DNA of 64,000 bases from Elusimicrobiota bacterium (GTDB taxonomy: Bacteria; Elusimicrobiota; Elusimicrobia; UBA1565; UBA9628): positions 1 to 64,000 of the forward strand of contig CP096137.1 of assembly GCA_023213235.1 (NCBI GenBank), given 5' to 3'. The position numbers and the translations under genes are program-made. The notes beneath the pieces are model-generated. The model made no database searches. It was given only the letters and a program-made list of their open reading frames with translations, and had not been told where the DNA came from. The stretch's first letter is position 1. Each line of letters starts with the position of its first letter. Shown in pieces: positions 56,509 through 64,000 of this stretch.

Positions 56509-57770
56509 TCAGTCGTTCTTTGAGGGAACAGCCGCGCGAGCCCAATCGAACCGCGAGTCTTCGCCCTTTTTCGCTTCGAGCAAATGCAGCCGACGCCAAA
56601 CGCTCGAATCGACGGGTCGACCCCCAGCGTGACGCGATAAAGACGGAAGGACCGCACGGCGATGCCTCCACGCGCTTCATCCTTCTTTGCATCCGCGACA
56701 TCTTCGGTGTAGGCGTTGCCGCCGAGCGCGGCGAACTGAGCGCTTATCCGGGCTTTGGTTTCATTGAGCTCGAACGCCTCGGAAAATCCGGCGCGAAAGG
56801 TCACCCGGGCGACCTCTTTCCACGAGAAACCCGCGTCTTTAGCGCCGGCGAAGGGGTGCTCGATGAATAATTTCTTTAGGTCAGCGTCCGGTAAGGGTGG
56901 GGAGCGGTGAGACGAAGTATGGTGAATCTCGGAGGTTAGAGGCTCGGTGGAGTACACCACGTTGAAGCGCCACCTCGGACGCGATGAAAAGCTCGTGCCG
57001 GGCGGTATTGGATCGGATTCGTCGCAGTCGTTCTGCCGGATGATCGCATCCGAGGAATCGGGGCGCGTAGATACGATGACCGCCTCCGCCCAAATATCCG
57101 ACTCCAGGGGGGACAGCTTCATGCCGACGAACACTCCCGAGGCCGAGCCGACGGCGAATCGCGCGGGGGCGGAGCAATCCTCGATCTCGGTGCGACCGTA
57201 CAGTGTAAAGGTTTGAGTGCGCGTGCTGATTTCGGCGGGCGCGGCGACCAGAGGCTTCTCTCGCAGGAGGCGACGGTACGGCTCAGGCAGATCAGGCCAT
57301 CCTGCCACGAGCTTGTCGCGGTCCCCTGATTTCAAAAATGCGTTAAACCCGCCGCCGATATATCCGTACCGCGGCTCCGCCGCAGAGTTGATGTCGTTGA
57401 TGAAGTCGAGGAGGTTTTCTTCGACGACGAGATATCGCCTGGGTCCCCACGCCACTTTCAGGTAGGGCGGCTCATGCATTACGCGAGGCGACGCGGGAAG
57501 CCTACCAGCTACGACAAGCCGCCGGCCGTCATTGCGCAATCGCCCGCAGCCGCCCGTCTCAAAGGGGGAAATGTCGAAGGTCCGTGTCGCGCAGAATCGT
57601 CCGTCTGGCATGATGTAAAGACGTCCGAATCCGCTAAAAATCCCGTTCCAGTCGCCATTGGGAGGCGCCTTCTCGATTTCGAGATAGAGATCCAAGTGCG
57701 AGAAATCGGATTTAGCGTGTGCGAAGGAAGAAGCGAATGAAAGGATGGAGATTAGGACTAAGCCGCGCAT
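56509..57770 (-). CDS. Exported protein of unknown function
   Basis: A protein of 420 aa with a signal peptide (RGLVLISILSFASSFAHA). The body has many aromatic and Arg/Asp residues (GRFCATRTFDISPFETGGC, WGPRRYLVVEENLLDFIND) and several Cys. The frame as given runs past the convergent gene. One base restored near 56590 gives the C-terminus VWRRLHLLEAKKGEDSRFDW and a stop at 56509, which fits better. TATACT (57777-57782) lies 6 nt before ATG 57770. No family is recognised. Confidence 0.6.
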
Positions 57771-57802
57771 GTCGTGAGTATACACCGCGAATGACGAAAG
57801 AA

Positions 57803-57832
57803 AAAGGCGGGCCTCGCGTGTGGCCCGCCTTT
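57803..57832 (-). terminator. Terminator of the gene at 57851-58510
   Basis: An 11-bp stem (57803-57813 with 57822-57832) and an 8-base loop. Read on the minus strand it ends in CCTTTTT; the plus side has CTTTT. Confidence 0.82.
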
Positions 57833-57850
57833 CTTTTGCGGCTTGAGAGC

Positions 57851-58510
57851 TTAGCTGCCGGCGGCGGCGACCGAAGTGCCGGTAGGGGAAGATCGGCGGC
57901 TTCCTTAGCGAGGTGCGCCATCGTCGCTTCGAAGCTCGGCGCCAAGGTCTCGTTGAGGACGAGGCGGCTCGTGCCGTTTTCGGCCAAAATGGCGGCGCGC
58001 AGTTTCCGGGTTTTGTCGGTCAAGAAGTAGTGGAGGGTGCCGTCCGCGTTCTTACGGACGACCACAATGTCTTCCGAAGTCCCTTCCCAAGGCTTCGTGA
58101 TGTAGTCTCCCTTGGGGTTGTCCGTCTGGACCATGCGGACCAGCATCTTCGCAGATCCGTCGCACATCTTGAACAGAAGGCACACGTTCGCCGGAATCGA
58201 GCCGGGCTTCTGCTGCTCATCGGCCAGTTTCAGCAGTCTGGCGAGCATTTCCTCGCTCATGACCGGCTCGGATTTGGGGGCACCGATGCGAATTTGGGCT
58301 CCGGCGACGCGGGAGCGGGGAAACGCCGGCGGTCGCGACGATCCAGGTGGCGTCAAGGCCGTTGACGGCGTTGCTGAAGGCGGCCTGGGCGGCGGACGGG
58401 TTGACGGTTCCGGCCAGGGTGATGCCGTTGTAAACGGGCGCCATGCTGGAGGCCAGCATGGCCGAGAGGTAAGCGGACATCAGGATCGTCGAGATGCGCT
58501 GCGTCTTCAT
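57851..58510 (-). CDS. Exported protein of unknown function, 220 aa
   Basis: Three restored bases (near 57892, 58297 and 58320, all in C runs on the minus strand) make a single 220-aa frame. It has a signal peptide (MKTQRISTILMSAYLSAMLA), an Ala/Pro linker, then a domain with MLARLLKLADEQQKPGSIPA, VCLLFKMCDGSAKMLVRMVQ and TLHYFLTDKTRKLRAAIL. It ends TGTSVAAAGS. A real leader with AAGGAG precedes the ATG. The function is unknown; it lies at the edge of the AT-richer island. Confidence 0.58.
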
Positions 58511-58665
58511 TCCTAGAGTCTCCTTGCCGGTGGGCGTCCGGACATCTTCATTATATTGGCCTGTTCAAGGGCTTCCCTGGGGCAAGCGTCCTAGCGGTTC
58601 CCGGTAAACGGCCTATGCTTTTTGCCCCGGGAGGCCTAGACTATTAAAGGACAGTTAAGTCTGCC

Positions 58666-58694
58666 TTGACAGTATCTAGGACCGGGGCTACACT
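58666..58694 (+). promoter_or_regulatory. Sigma-70-type promoter of the receptor-like kinase
   Basis: TTGACA (58666-58671), a 17-bp spacer, and TACACT (58689-58694), 14 nt before ATG 58709. The predicted leader is only about 8 nt. Confidence 0.8.
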
Positions 58695-58708
58695 CCGGAC
58701 ACCCCTCT

Positions 58709-60862
58709 ATGCGAACATCCCTTCTCGCCGTTCTGCTGCTATGCGCGACCAATTCTACGTACGCCGCTGGAGGAGACGCCGACGAGCTTGAAGAGGGCGT
58801 CGTTCTGGAGGCGGGAGCCGACGCCGCCCGCCGCGCGGCCTCCACGGTCGTGCAGCCCTCGAATCCGTCCGGGTGCGTCGACAAGGACGGGGTGCCCTGC
58901 GTGAAGGCCGAGCCGGTCCCGGAGCGCCCCGACGGCTTCTCGACCGAGAACGACGAGCGCGTCGCGCGTTTGCCGGGTGAAGGCGGCGCGACGGGAATCG
59001 CCGGCGCGGGATTTCGGGGAATTCAGGTCGGCGCCAAACCGAAAGCGCCCGAAACCACGACGTCCGAGCCCGTCACGCCGAGCGTCACGCTCGGCAAGAC
59101 GTTCGAGTTCCCGCCCGCCGCGAACCCCGAGACTCAGAAAGCCCGCGAGGACGTCGTCCGCCTCGCCGACGGCGGCGACAAGGCCGCGGCCCACGCGGCC
59201 GCCCTGAAGGCGCTCGAGACCGCGCCCGACGATCCCGCTTTGAAGGCGTACGCCGCGCTGACCGACACGCGCAAGGGCGTCGATTCCAAGACCGTGACCC
59301 AGCGCGCCAAGCAGCTCCTCGAGGGTATGCGAAAGGAAGAAGACGTTCCCGAGCAGCAGGCGCTGCTCGCCTCGCCGATCTCGTTCGGCGCCGCCGGCGG
59401 CGCTGCCGGAGGGCGCGTCGGACACCTGCCGTCGGCGATCCTCACGCCCGTCGCCGACGCGCGAGCCCTGGCCGTCCAGCGCGAGGCCGCGCGCAAGATC
59501 GGGATGAAGGACTACGCCGGCGCCGAGGCCGTGCTCTCGCGCCGCATCGAGGAGGCGCCGAACGAAGGGAGCGCCTTCCGTCTGCGCGCCCTGTCGCGGC
59601 GCCTCACCGGCCGTTTCGCCGATTCGGCGCAGGACGCGAAGAGGGCCGTCGAGCTCGACCCGCGCGACTCCCGCTCGCTGCACCTGCTTTCGCGCGACCT
59701 GACCGATTTGGGGAAGCCGAATGAAGGCGTCGCCGAGGCCGACCGCGCGCTGGCGATCAACGCGAAGGACGCCGACGCCTACGTCGCGCGCTCGTTCGCG
59801 TACGCCGCGATGAATCGGCCCGACGAGCAGCTGGCCGACCTCGAGCGCGCCGCGACGCTCGACGCGCAGTTCGACGGGCTGTACCGCGAGGCCCTCGCGG
59901 CGCGCGGCATGTCCGCCCCGTCGAAGCGCTCATGGCCCGTTTGGTTCGGCGCGATCGGCACCGCCTTCTTGTTCTTCTCGTTCGCGCTGTTCCGCAAGCG
60001 CGGCGATTCCTCGATCCGCGTCGCCCTGCGCAAGGAAGACCATCAGGCCGCCGTCGCGTTGGCGCCCGCCGTCGGCTCCGTGCCGAAGGGCTTCCGCGTG
60101 ACCAAGACGCTCGGTCAGGGCGGCATGGGCGTGGTCTACGAGGCGGTGGACCTGGGCCTGCAGCGCACGGTCGCGCTCAAGAAACTGCGCGCCGAGATCG
60201 CCGACAACGCGCGCGAGCGCGGCCGGTTCTTGAAGGAGGCGCGCACGGTCGCCGCGCTCAAGCATCCCAATATCGTCGAGATCCACTCGATCCACGAGGA
60301 CGCCGAAGGCCTGTTCCTGGTCTTCGAGCGCGTGCCCGGCGAGACGCTCCACGAGCGGCTGGGCAAAGGCGCGTTGGCGCCCGCGGAGGCCGCCGCGTTC
60401 CTGCGTCAGATCGCCTCGGCGCTCGATTACGCGCACGCCCAGGGCGTCGTGCACCAGGATTTGAAGCCCGGCAACGTGATGATCCACGCCGGGCTGGCGA
60501 AGGTCATGGACTTCGGCATCGCGCGCCGCGTGCAGGAGACGCTCTCGACGATGTCGAAGGTGGAGGTCGCTGGAACGCCGGCGTACATGGCGCCCGAGCA
60601 GGAGCAGGGAGTGGTCGGCCCGTCGGCCGACGTGTTCGCCCTCGGCGCCTGCGCCTACGAGACGCTGACGGGCGCGCTGCCGTATCCGACGGGCGGGCTC
60701 ATGCTCAAGGCGCAGAAGATGTACCGCAAGCCGTCGGAGGCGACGCCGAGGCTCACGCCCGCGGTCGACGCCGCGATCGCCCGCGCCCTCGAGCCCAAGC
60801 CCGAGGATCGTTGGCCCTCGGCCACGTCGTTCGTCGACGCCCTGTCGCGCGCCCTCTCCTAA
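58709..60862 (+). CDS. Receptor-like Ser/Thr protein kinase with periplasmic TPR domain
   Basis: A protein of 717 aa. Signal peptide (1-20), Pro-rich linker, TPR-like repeats (about 140-400, for example RRIEEAPNEGSAFRLRALSR and DAKRAVELDPRDSRSLHLL), one membrane helix (about 409-428), then a cytosolic Hanks-type kinase (about 455-715): LGQGGMGVVYEA, VALKKLR, HQDLKPGNVMI, DFG, and GTPAYMAPEQ. The catalytic loop has HQD instead of HRD, so the kinase is of the non-RD type. Most bacterial kinases place the kinase first; here the sensor leads. Substrates are unknown. Confidence 0.88.
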   Translation: MRTSLLAVLLLCATNSTYAAGGDADELEEGVVLEAGADAARRAASTVVQPSNPSGCVDKDGVPCVKAEPVPERPDGFSTENDERVARLPGEGGATGIAGAGFRGIQVGAKPKAPETTTSEPVTPSVTLGKTFEFPPAANPETQKAREDVVRLADGGDKAAAHAAALKALETAPDDPALKAYAALTDTRKGVDSKTVTQRAKQLLEGMRKEEDVPEQQALLASPISFGAAGGAAGGRVGHLPSAILTPVADARALAVQREAARKIGMKDYAGAEAVLSRRIEEAPNEGSAFRLRALSRRLTGRFADSAQDAKRAVELDPRDSRSLHLLSRDLTDLGKPNEGVAEADRALAINAKDADAYVARSFAYAAMNRPDEQLADLERAATLDAQFDGLYREALAARGMSAPSKRSWPVWFGAIGTAFLFFSFALFRKRGDSSIRVALRKEDHQAAVALAPAVGSVPKGFRVTKTLGQGGMGVVYEAVDLGLQRTVALKKLRAEIADNARERGRFLKEARTVAALKHPNIVEIHSIHEDAEGLFLVFERVPGETLHERLGKGALAPAEAAAFLRQIASALDYAHAQGVVHQDLKPGNVMIHAGLAKVMDFGIARRVQETLSTMSKVEVAGTPAYMAPEQEQGVVGPSADVFALGACAYETLTGALPYPTGGLMLKAQKMYRKPSEATPRLTPAVDAAIARALEPKPEDRWPSATSFVDALSRALS

Positions 60863-60936
60863 GACGGGCCACCCGGCCTCAGAGCCTGGGCCCTTCGCCC
60901 CTGTCGAGCGGGGCGCTCTTCGCCTATTCTTAAGGT

Positions 60937-61575
60937 ATGAGACGGCTGCTCGTCCTAGCCCTGTGCCTGGCCTCCGGCCCCGCGTTCGCGGGCGTCGCGC
61001 GCCTGCCCGTCGGGACGCAGTTGAGCCTGTTCGCGCCGGTGTCCGTCGCGCCGCGCGAGTTCTTCCCGATGCCGCTGCCGCAGTCGATCGCGCCGGTAGG
61101 GGGCCTGATTCCCGCGGCGACGCCGGCCCCGGTCTTCGCCGTCATGCCGAAGGCCGTCTCGGCCGCGTTCTACGCCGGCGACGCGGCGGCGTTCGTGGCG
61201 GCGGCGCGGAAGGCGGAGTACGAGATTCCGGAGGGCGACGAGCATCAGGACGCGCTGTACCGCCTCGGCCTGGAGAAGGAGGCGGCGGAGCGCACGCTGC
61301 TCGACATGGGCGAGGCGGCGGCGATGTCCCGCCCGCTGCCCGCGCCGAAGCGCGCGACCAAGATCGACTACGAGGAGTTCGGCCGCCAGCTCAAGGCCCA
61401 TCCCGGCCTGAGCTCGAGCCCGTTTCAGCACGCGCCCGCGAAGCGGAAGATCCTGAAGGCCTCCGGCTACGACCGCCTACGCGGCCCCGAAGGGCCCGTG
61501 ACGATCGAGCGCGCCACCGACGCGCGCGTCGGCATGGCCTTCGCCCACGTCCTGCGCGCCTTCGAGCGCCGCTAG
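60937..61575 (+). CDS. Exported protein of unknown function, 212 aa
   Basis: Signal peptide (RLLVLALCLASGPAFAG), a Pro/Ala-rich stretch, then a helical region (FYAGDAAAFVAAARKAEYEI, DALYRLGLEKEAAERTLLDM) and a short C-terminal domain ending FAHVLRAFERR. No family is recognised. TATTCT (60925-60930) lies exactly 6 nt before the ATG. It precedes hemB by 22 bp. Confidence 0.62.
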   Translation: MRRLLVLALCLASGPAFAGVARLPVGTQLSLFAPVSVAPREFFPMPLPQSIAPVGGLIPAATPAPVFAVMPKAVSAAFYAGDAAAFVAAARKAEYEIPEGDEHQDALYRLGLEKEAAERTLLDMGEAAAMSRPLPAPKRATKIDYEEFGRQLKAHPGLSSSPFQHAPAKRKILKASGYDRLRGPEGPVTIERATDARVGMAFAHVLRAFERR

Positions 61576-61597
61576 GCGGGATGTTGTAAAATCCGTC

Positions 61598-62567
61598 ATG
61601 GCCTTCCCACGACGCGCCCGCGCCGCCTGCGAAGTTCGCCCGCCCTGCGCGCGCTGATCCGCGAGACGATCGTCACGCCGAAGGACTTCGTCCTGCCCTT
61701 GTTCATCCGCCCGGGCAAGGGGAGAAGCGGCCGATCTCGTCGATGCCGGGCCACTTCCAATACTCGGTGGACAACGCGGTGAAGGCCGCGGGACTGGCCG
61801 TCGGCGCGGGAATTCCCGGGGTCATCCTGTTCGGAATCCCGGACAAGAAGGATGAGAAGGCCTCCGGGGCATACGCTTCCAACGGCATCGTGCAGACGGC
61901 GGCGAAGGCCATCAAGGATAAATATCCGAACCTGCTGCTCATGGCCGATCTTTGTTTTTGCGAGTACACCTCCCACGGCCACTGCGGCATCGTCTCGAAG
62001 GGCAAGGTGCTCAACGATCCGACTTTGACTCTTGCCGCGAAGACCGCCGTTTCGCAGGCTGCCGCGGGATTTGACGTGATCGCGCCCTCCGGCATGATGG
62101 ACGGCCAGGTCGGGGCGATTCGAAAGGCGCTCGACGGCGCCGGTTTCTCCGACACGCCGATTCTGGCCTACGCCGCGAAGTACGCCAGCGCCTACTACGG
62201 CCCGTTCCGCGAGGCGGCCGAGAGCCCGCCCAGCTTCGGCGACCGCTCGGGCTATCAGATGGATCCGGCCAATTTCGACGAGGCGATGCGCGAGGTCGCC
62301 CTCGACGTCGAGGAGGGCGCCGACATGGTCATGGTCAAGCCCGCTTTGCCCTATCTCGACGTGCTGAAGGCGGTCAAGACGCGCTTCGGCCTGCCGACGT
62401 CGGCGTACCAGGTGTCGGGCGAGTTCGCGATGATCAAGGCCGCGGCCAAGAACGGCTGGGTCGACGAGAGGAAGATCGCCCTCGAGAGCCTCACGTCGAT
62501 CAAGCGCGCCGGCGCCGACTTCATCCTGACGTACTACGCCCTGGAGGCCGCCGCATGGCTCGCGTGA
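61598..62567 (+). CDS. hemB: Delta-aminolevulinic acid dehydratase (porphobilinogen synthase)
   Basis: Two restored bases (C run near 61605, GGGG near 61720) give 323 aa, the usual length, starting [20 protein letters not shown]. The metal-binding cysteines are in [16 protein letters not shown] (zinc type), and the Schiff-base lysines are in [12 protein letters not shown] and [17 protein letters not shown]. It condenses two aminolevulinates to porphobilinogen. TAAAAT (61587-61592) lies 5 nt before ATG 61598. The end overlaps hemL by 13 nt. Confidence 0.94.
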
Positions 62568-63865
62568 CGAAGGAAAAACCCGCCAATCTCAAGAAGCTCT
62601 TCGCCCGCGCCCGCAAGTCGCTCGTCGGCGGGGTGAACTCGCCCGTGCGCGCGTTCAAGTCGGTCGGCGGCACGCCGCTGTTCGTGCGCTCCGGCTCCGG
62701 CGCCTGGATCCGCGGCGCGGACGAAAAGCTCTACGTCGACTTCTGCCTGTCGTGGGGCCCGCTGATGTTCGGTCACGCGCGGCGCGAGATCGTCGCGGCC
62801 GCGCAGCGCGCGATCGCTCACGGCTCGACGTTCGGCGCGGCGACCGAGGCCGAGGTCGTCCTCGCCGAGAAGATCAAGGAAGCCCTCCCGTCGATCGAGC
62901 TTCTGCGCATGACGAGCTCGGGCACGGAGGCGGGCATGAGCGCGGCGCGCGCGGCCCGCGCATTTACCAAAAAGGATCTCATCATCAAGTTTGCCGGCTG
63001 CTATCACGGCCACATGGATTCTCTCCTCGTCGCCGCCGGTTCCGGAGCGACCACGTTGGGGATTCCCGACTCGGCCGGCGTGCCGAAGGCCGTCGCGGCG
63101 ACGACCGTCGTCGTGCCGTTCAACGACCTGAAGGCCGTCGAGAACGCCTTCAAGAAGAACAAGAATCGCATCGCGGCCGTTTTTGTGGAACCCATCCCGG
63201 CGAACATGGGCGTCGTGTTCCCGCATGACGGCTTCCTCGAGGGCCTGCGCAAAATCACCAAGCGCGAGAAGGCGCTGCTCGTCTTCGACGAAGTGATCAC
63301 CGGCTTCCGCGTCGCTTACGGCGGCGCCCAGACCTTGAACGGCATCAAACCCGACCTGACCGTGCTCGGCAAGATCATCGGCGGCGGCCTGCCGCTCGCG
63401 GCCTACGGCGGGCGCAAAGACGTCATGTCCATGATCGCTCCCGAGGGCCCGGCCTACCAGGCCGGCACTTTGTCGGGGAATCCCGCGGCGGTCGCCGCGG
63501 GCACCGCGATGCTCGATCTGTTGAAGTCCGAGAACCCCTATCGGCGCATGGAGCAGCTGACGGAGTACTACTGCGAGGGCCTGCGCGGCGCCGCGATCGC
63601 GGCGGGCGTGCCCCTGCGCATCCAGTCGATAGGCTCGATGTTCACGCCGTTCTTCGTCGACACGTGCGGCGAGCCCATCTGCGACTACGCGGGCGCGATG
63701 AAGGCCGACAAGAAGGCGTACGGCCGCTACTTCCAGGCGATGCTCAAGGGCGGCGTGTACCTGCCGCCGGCGCAGTGGGAGGCGGCCTTCGTCTCCTTCG
63801 CGCACACCGACCGCGAGCTCGACTTCGCGCTCGCGGCCTCGCTCAAAGCGCTGAAGTCGCTCTGA
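62555..63865 (+). CDS. hemL: Glutamate-1-semialdehyde 2,1-aminomutase
   Basis: A PLP enzyme of 436 aa. It has [17 protein letters not shown] at the N-terminus, [34 protein letters not shown], and [17 protein letters not shown] with the PLP lysine. It makes aminolevulinate by the C5 (glutamyl-tRNA) route, one step before HemB, which is encoded just upstream. hemE and hemY lie at the other end of the window. Confidence 0.96.
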   Translation: MARVTKEKPANLKKLFARARKSLVGGVNSPVRAFKSVGGTPLFVRSGSGAWIRGADEKLYVDFCLSWGPLMFGHARREIVAAAQRAIAHGSTFGAATEAEVVLAEKIKEALPSIELLRMTSSGTEAGMSAARAARAFTKKDLIIKFAGCYHGHMDSLLVAAGSGATTLGIPDSAGVPKAVAATTVVVPFNDLKAVENAFKKNKNRIAAVFVEPIPANMGVVFPHDGFLEGLRKITKREKALLVFDEVITGFRVAYGGAQTLNGIKPDLTVLGKIIGGGLPLAAYGGRKDVMSMIAPEGPAYQAGTLSGNPAAVAAGTAMLDLLKSENPYRRMEQLTEYYCEGLRGAAIAAGVPLRIQSIGSMFTPFFVDTCGEPICDYAGAMKADKKAYGRYFQAMLKGGVYLPPAQWEAAFVSFAHTDRELDFALAASLKALKSL

Positions 63866-64000
63866 TCAATCGCGCCGGCGACCCGTCAGGCGCAGTAGGC
63901 TCAGGAACAGGTTGATGAAGTCGAGGTAGAGCGTCAGCGCGCCGCCGATGGCTTCCTTGTGGTCCTCGTCGCTGCCGTGGTTGCCGATGACGTTGGACTC
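63866..64000 (-). CDS. Bax inhibitor-1/YccA family membrane protein (partial, C-terminal end)
   Basis: Only the last 44 codons are in the window. They read ESNVIGNHGSDEDHKEAIGG, then ALTLYLDFINLFLSLLRL and a basic GRRRD end. The LYLDFINLFLSLLR segment is the conserved last helix of BI-1/TMBIM family proteins (YbhL/YccA in bacteria). The stop directly abuts the hemL stop on the opposite strand. The function of bacterial members is unclear (membrane stress, calcium leak). Confidence 0.85.
   Translation of the reverse strand, partial: ESNVIGNHGSDEDHKEAIGGALTLYLDFINLFLSLLRLTGRRRD

Overview
The window is GC-rich DNA from a diderm bacterium, shown by Lnt, TonB/ExbBD-type energy transduction, a predicted outer-membrane barrel, several lipoproteins and a trifunctional lysophospholipid salvage protein. 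There is no 16S rRNA here. Exported or membrane proteins with a signal peptide followed by long Ala/Pro/Ser-rich linkers (14.4-17.5 kb) resemble those of high-GC Elusimicrobiota. That assignment is inference only.

Layout. 1-10.2 kb: LplT-PlsC-Aas fusion, a CNNM/CBS/EIIA fusion, hemE-hemY, mgtC-like, rlmN, a small GAF-like gene and an EF-G-like protein without its GTPase domain. 10.4-13.8 kb: two tandem HEAT-repeat exported proteins feeding into an exbB-exbD-tonB-like operon. 13.8-14.4 kb: a GNAT gene enclosed by 32-bp perfect inverted repeats. 14.4-21 kb (minus strand): MFS and CPBP protease pair, RNase D, proC, outer-membrane barrel. 21.2 kb: a 63-aa histone-fold protein. 21.5-23 kb: GT39-like enzyme. 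22.9-29.9 kb (minus): an eight-gene operon with 4-nt overlaps at every junction, holding hom, thrC, thrB and lysC. 30-38.5 kb: HEAT-cyclophilin, Cys-rich four-helix protein, secA, lnt, HDAC-family enzyme, prfB. 38.6-41.7 kb: large exported protein and RDD protein. 41.8-45.8 kb (minus): tRNA-Gly, tRNA-Thr, tuf, rpmG, tRNA-Trp, secE, nusG, a small membrane gene, rplK, rplA. 46-52.4 kb: lepB, lytic transglycosylase, tRNA-Val, hybrid histidine kinase, small enzymes, rnpB. 52.5-58.5 kb: a visibly AT-richer island of exported proteins of unknown function. 58.7-64 kb: receptor-like Ser/Thr kinase, hemB, hemL and the end of a Bax-inhibitor-1 family gene.

Two properties affect the whole annotation. 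First, about 25 single-base losses, nearly all in short homopolymers, break about 15 genes including secA, lepB, hemB, hemE and hom. In each case adding one base restores a full-length family member, so I read them as assembly errors and give rejoined coordinates. Second, at least 19 genes have a -10-like hexamer 5-9 nt (mostly exactly 6 nt) before the start codon, which predicts widespread leaderless transcription. Genes with real leaders (tuf, rplA, histone) carry Shine-Dalgarno sequences.

The most unusual structural signal is a family of 28-32 bp perfect inverted repeats. Their outer ends are alike (GGTGTCAG or a close variant), their arms are otherwise unrelated, and each abuts a stop codon. 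One copy pair encloses the GNAT gene.
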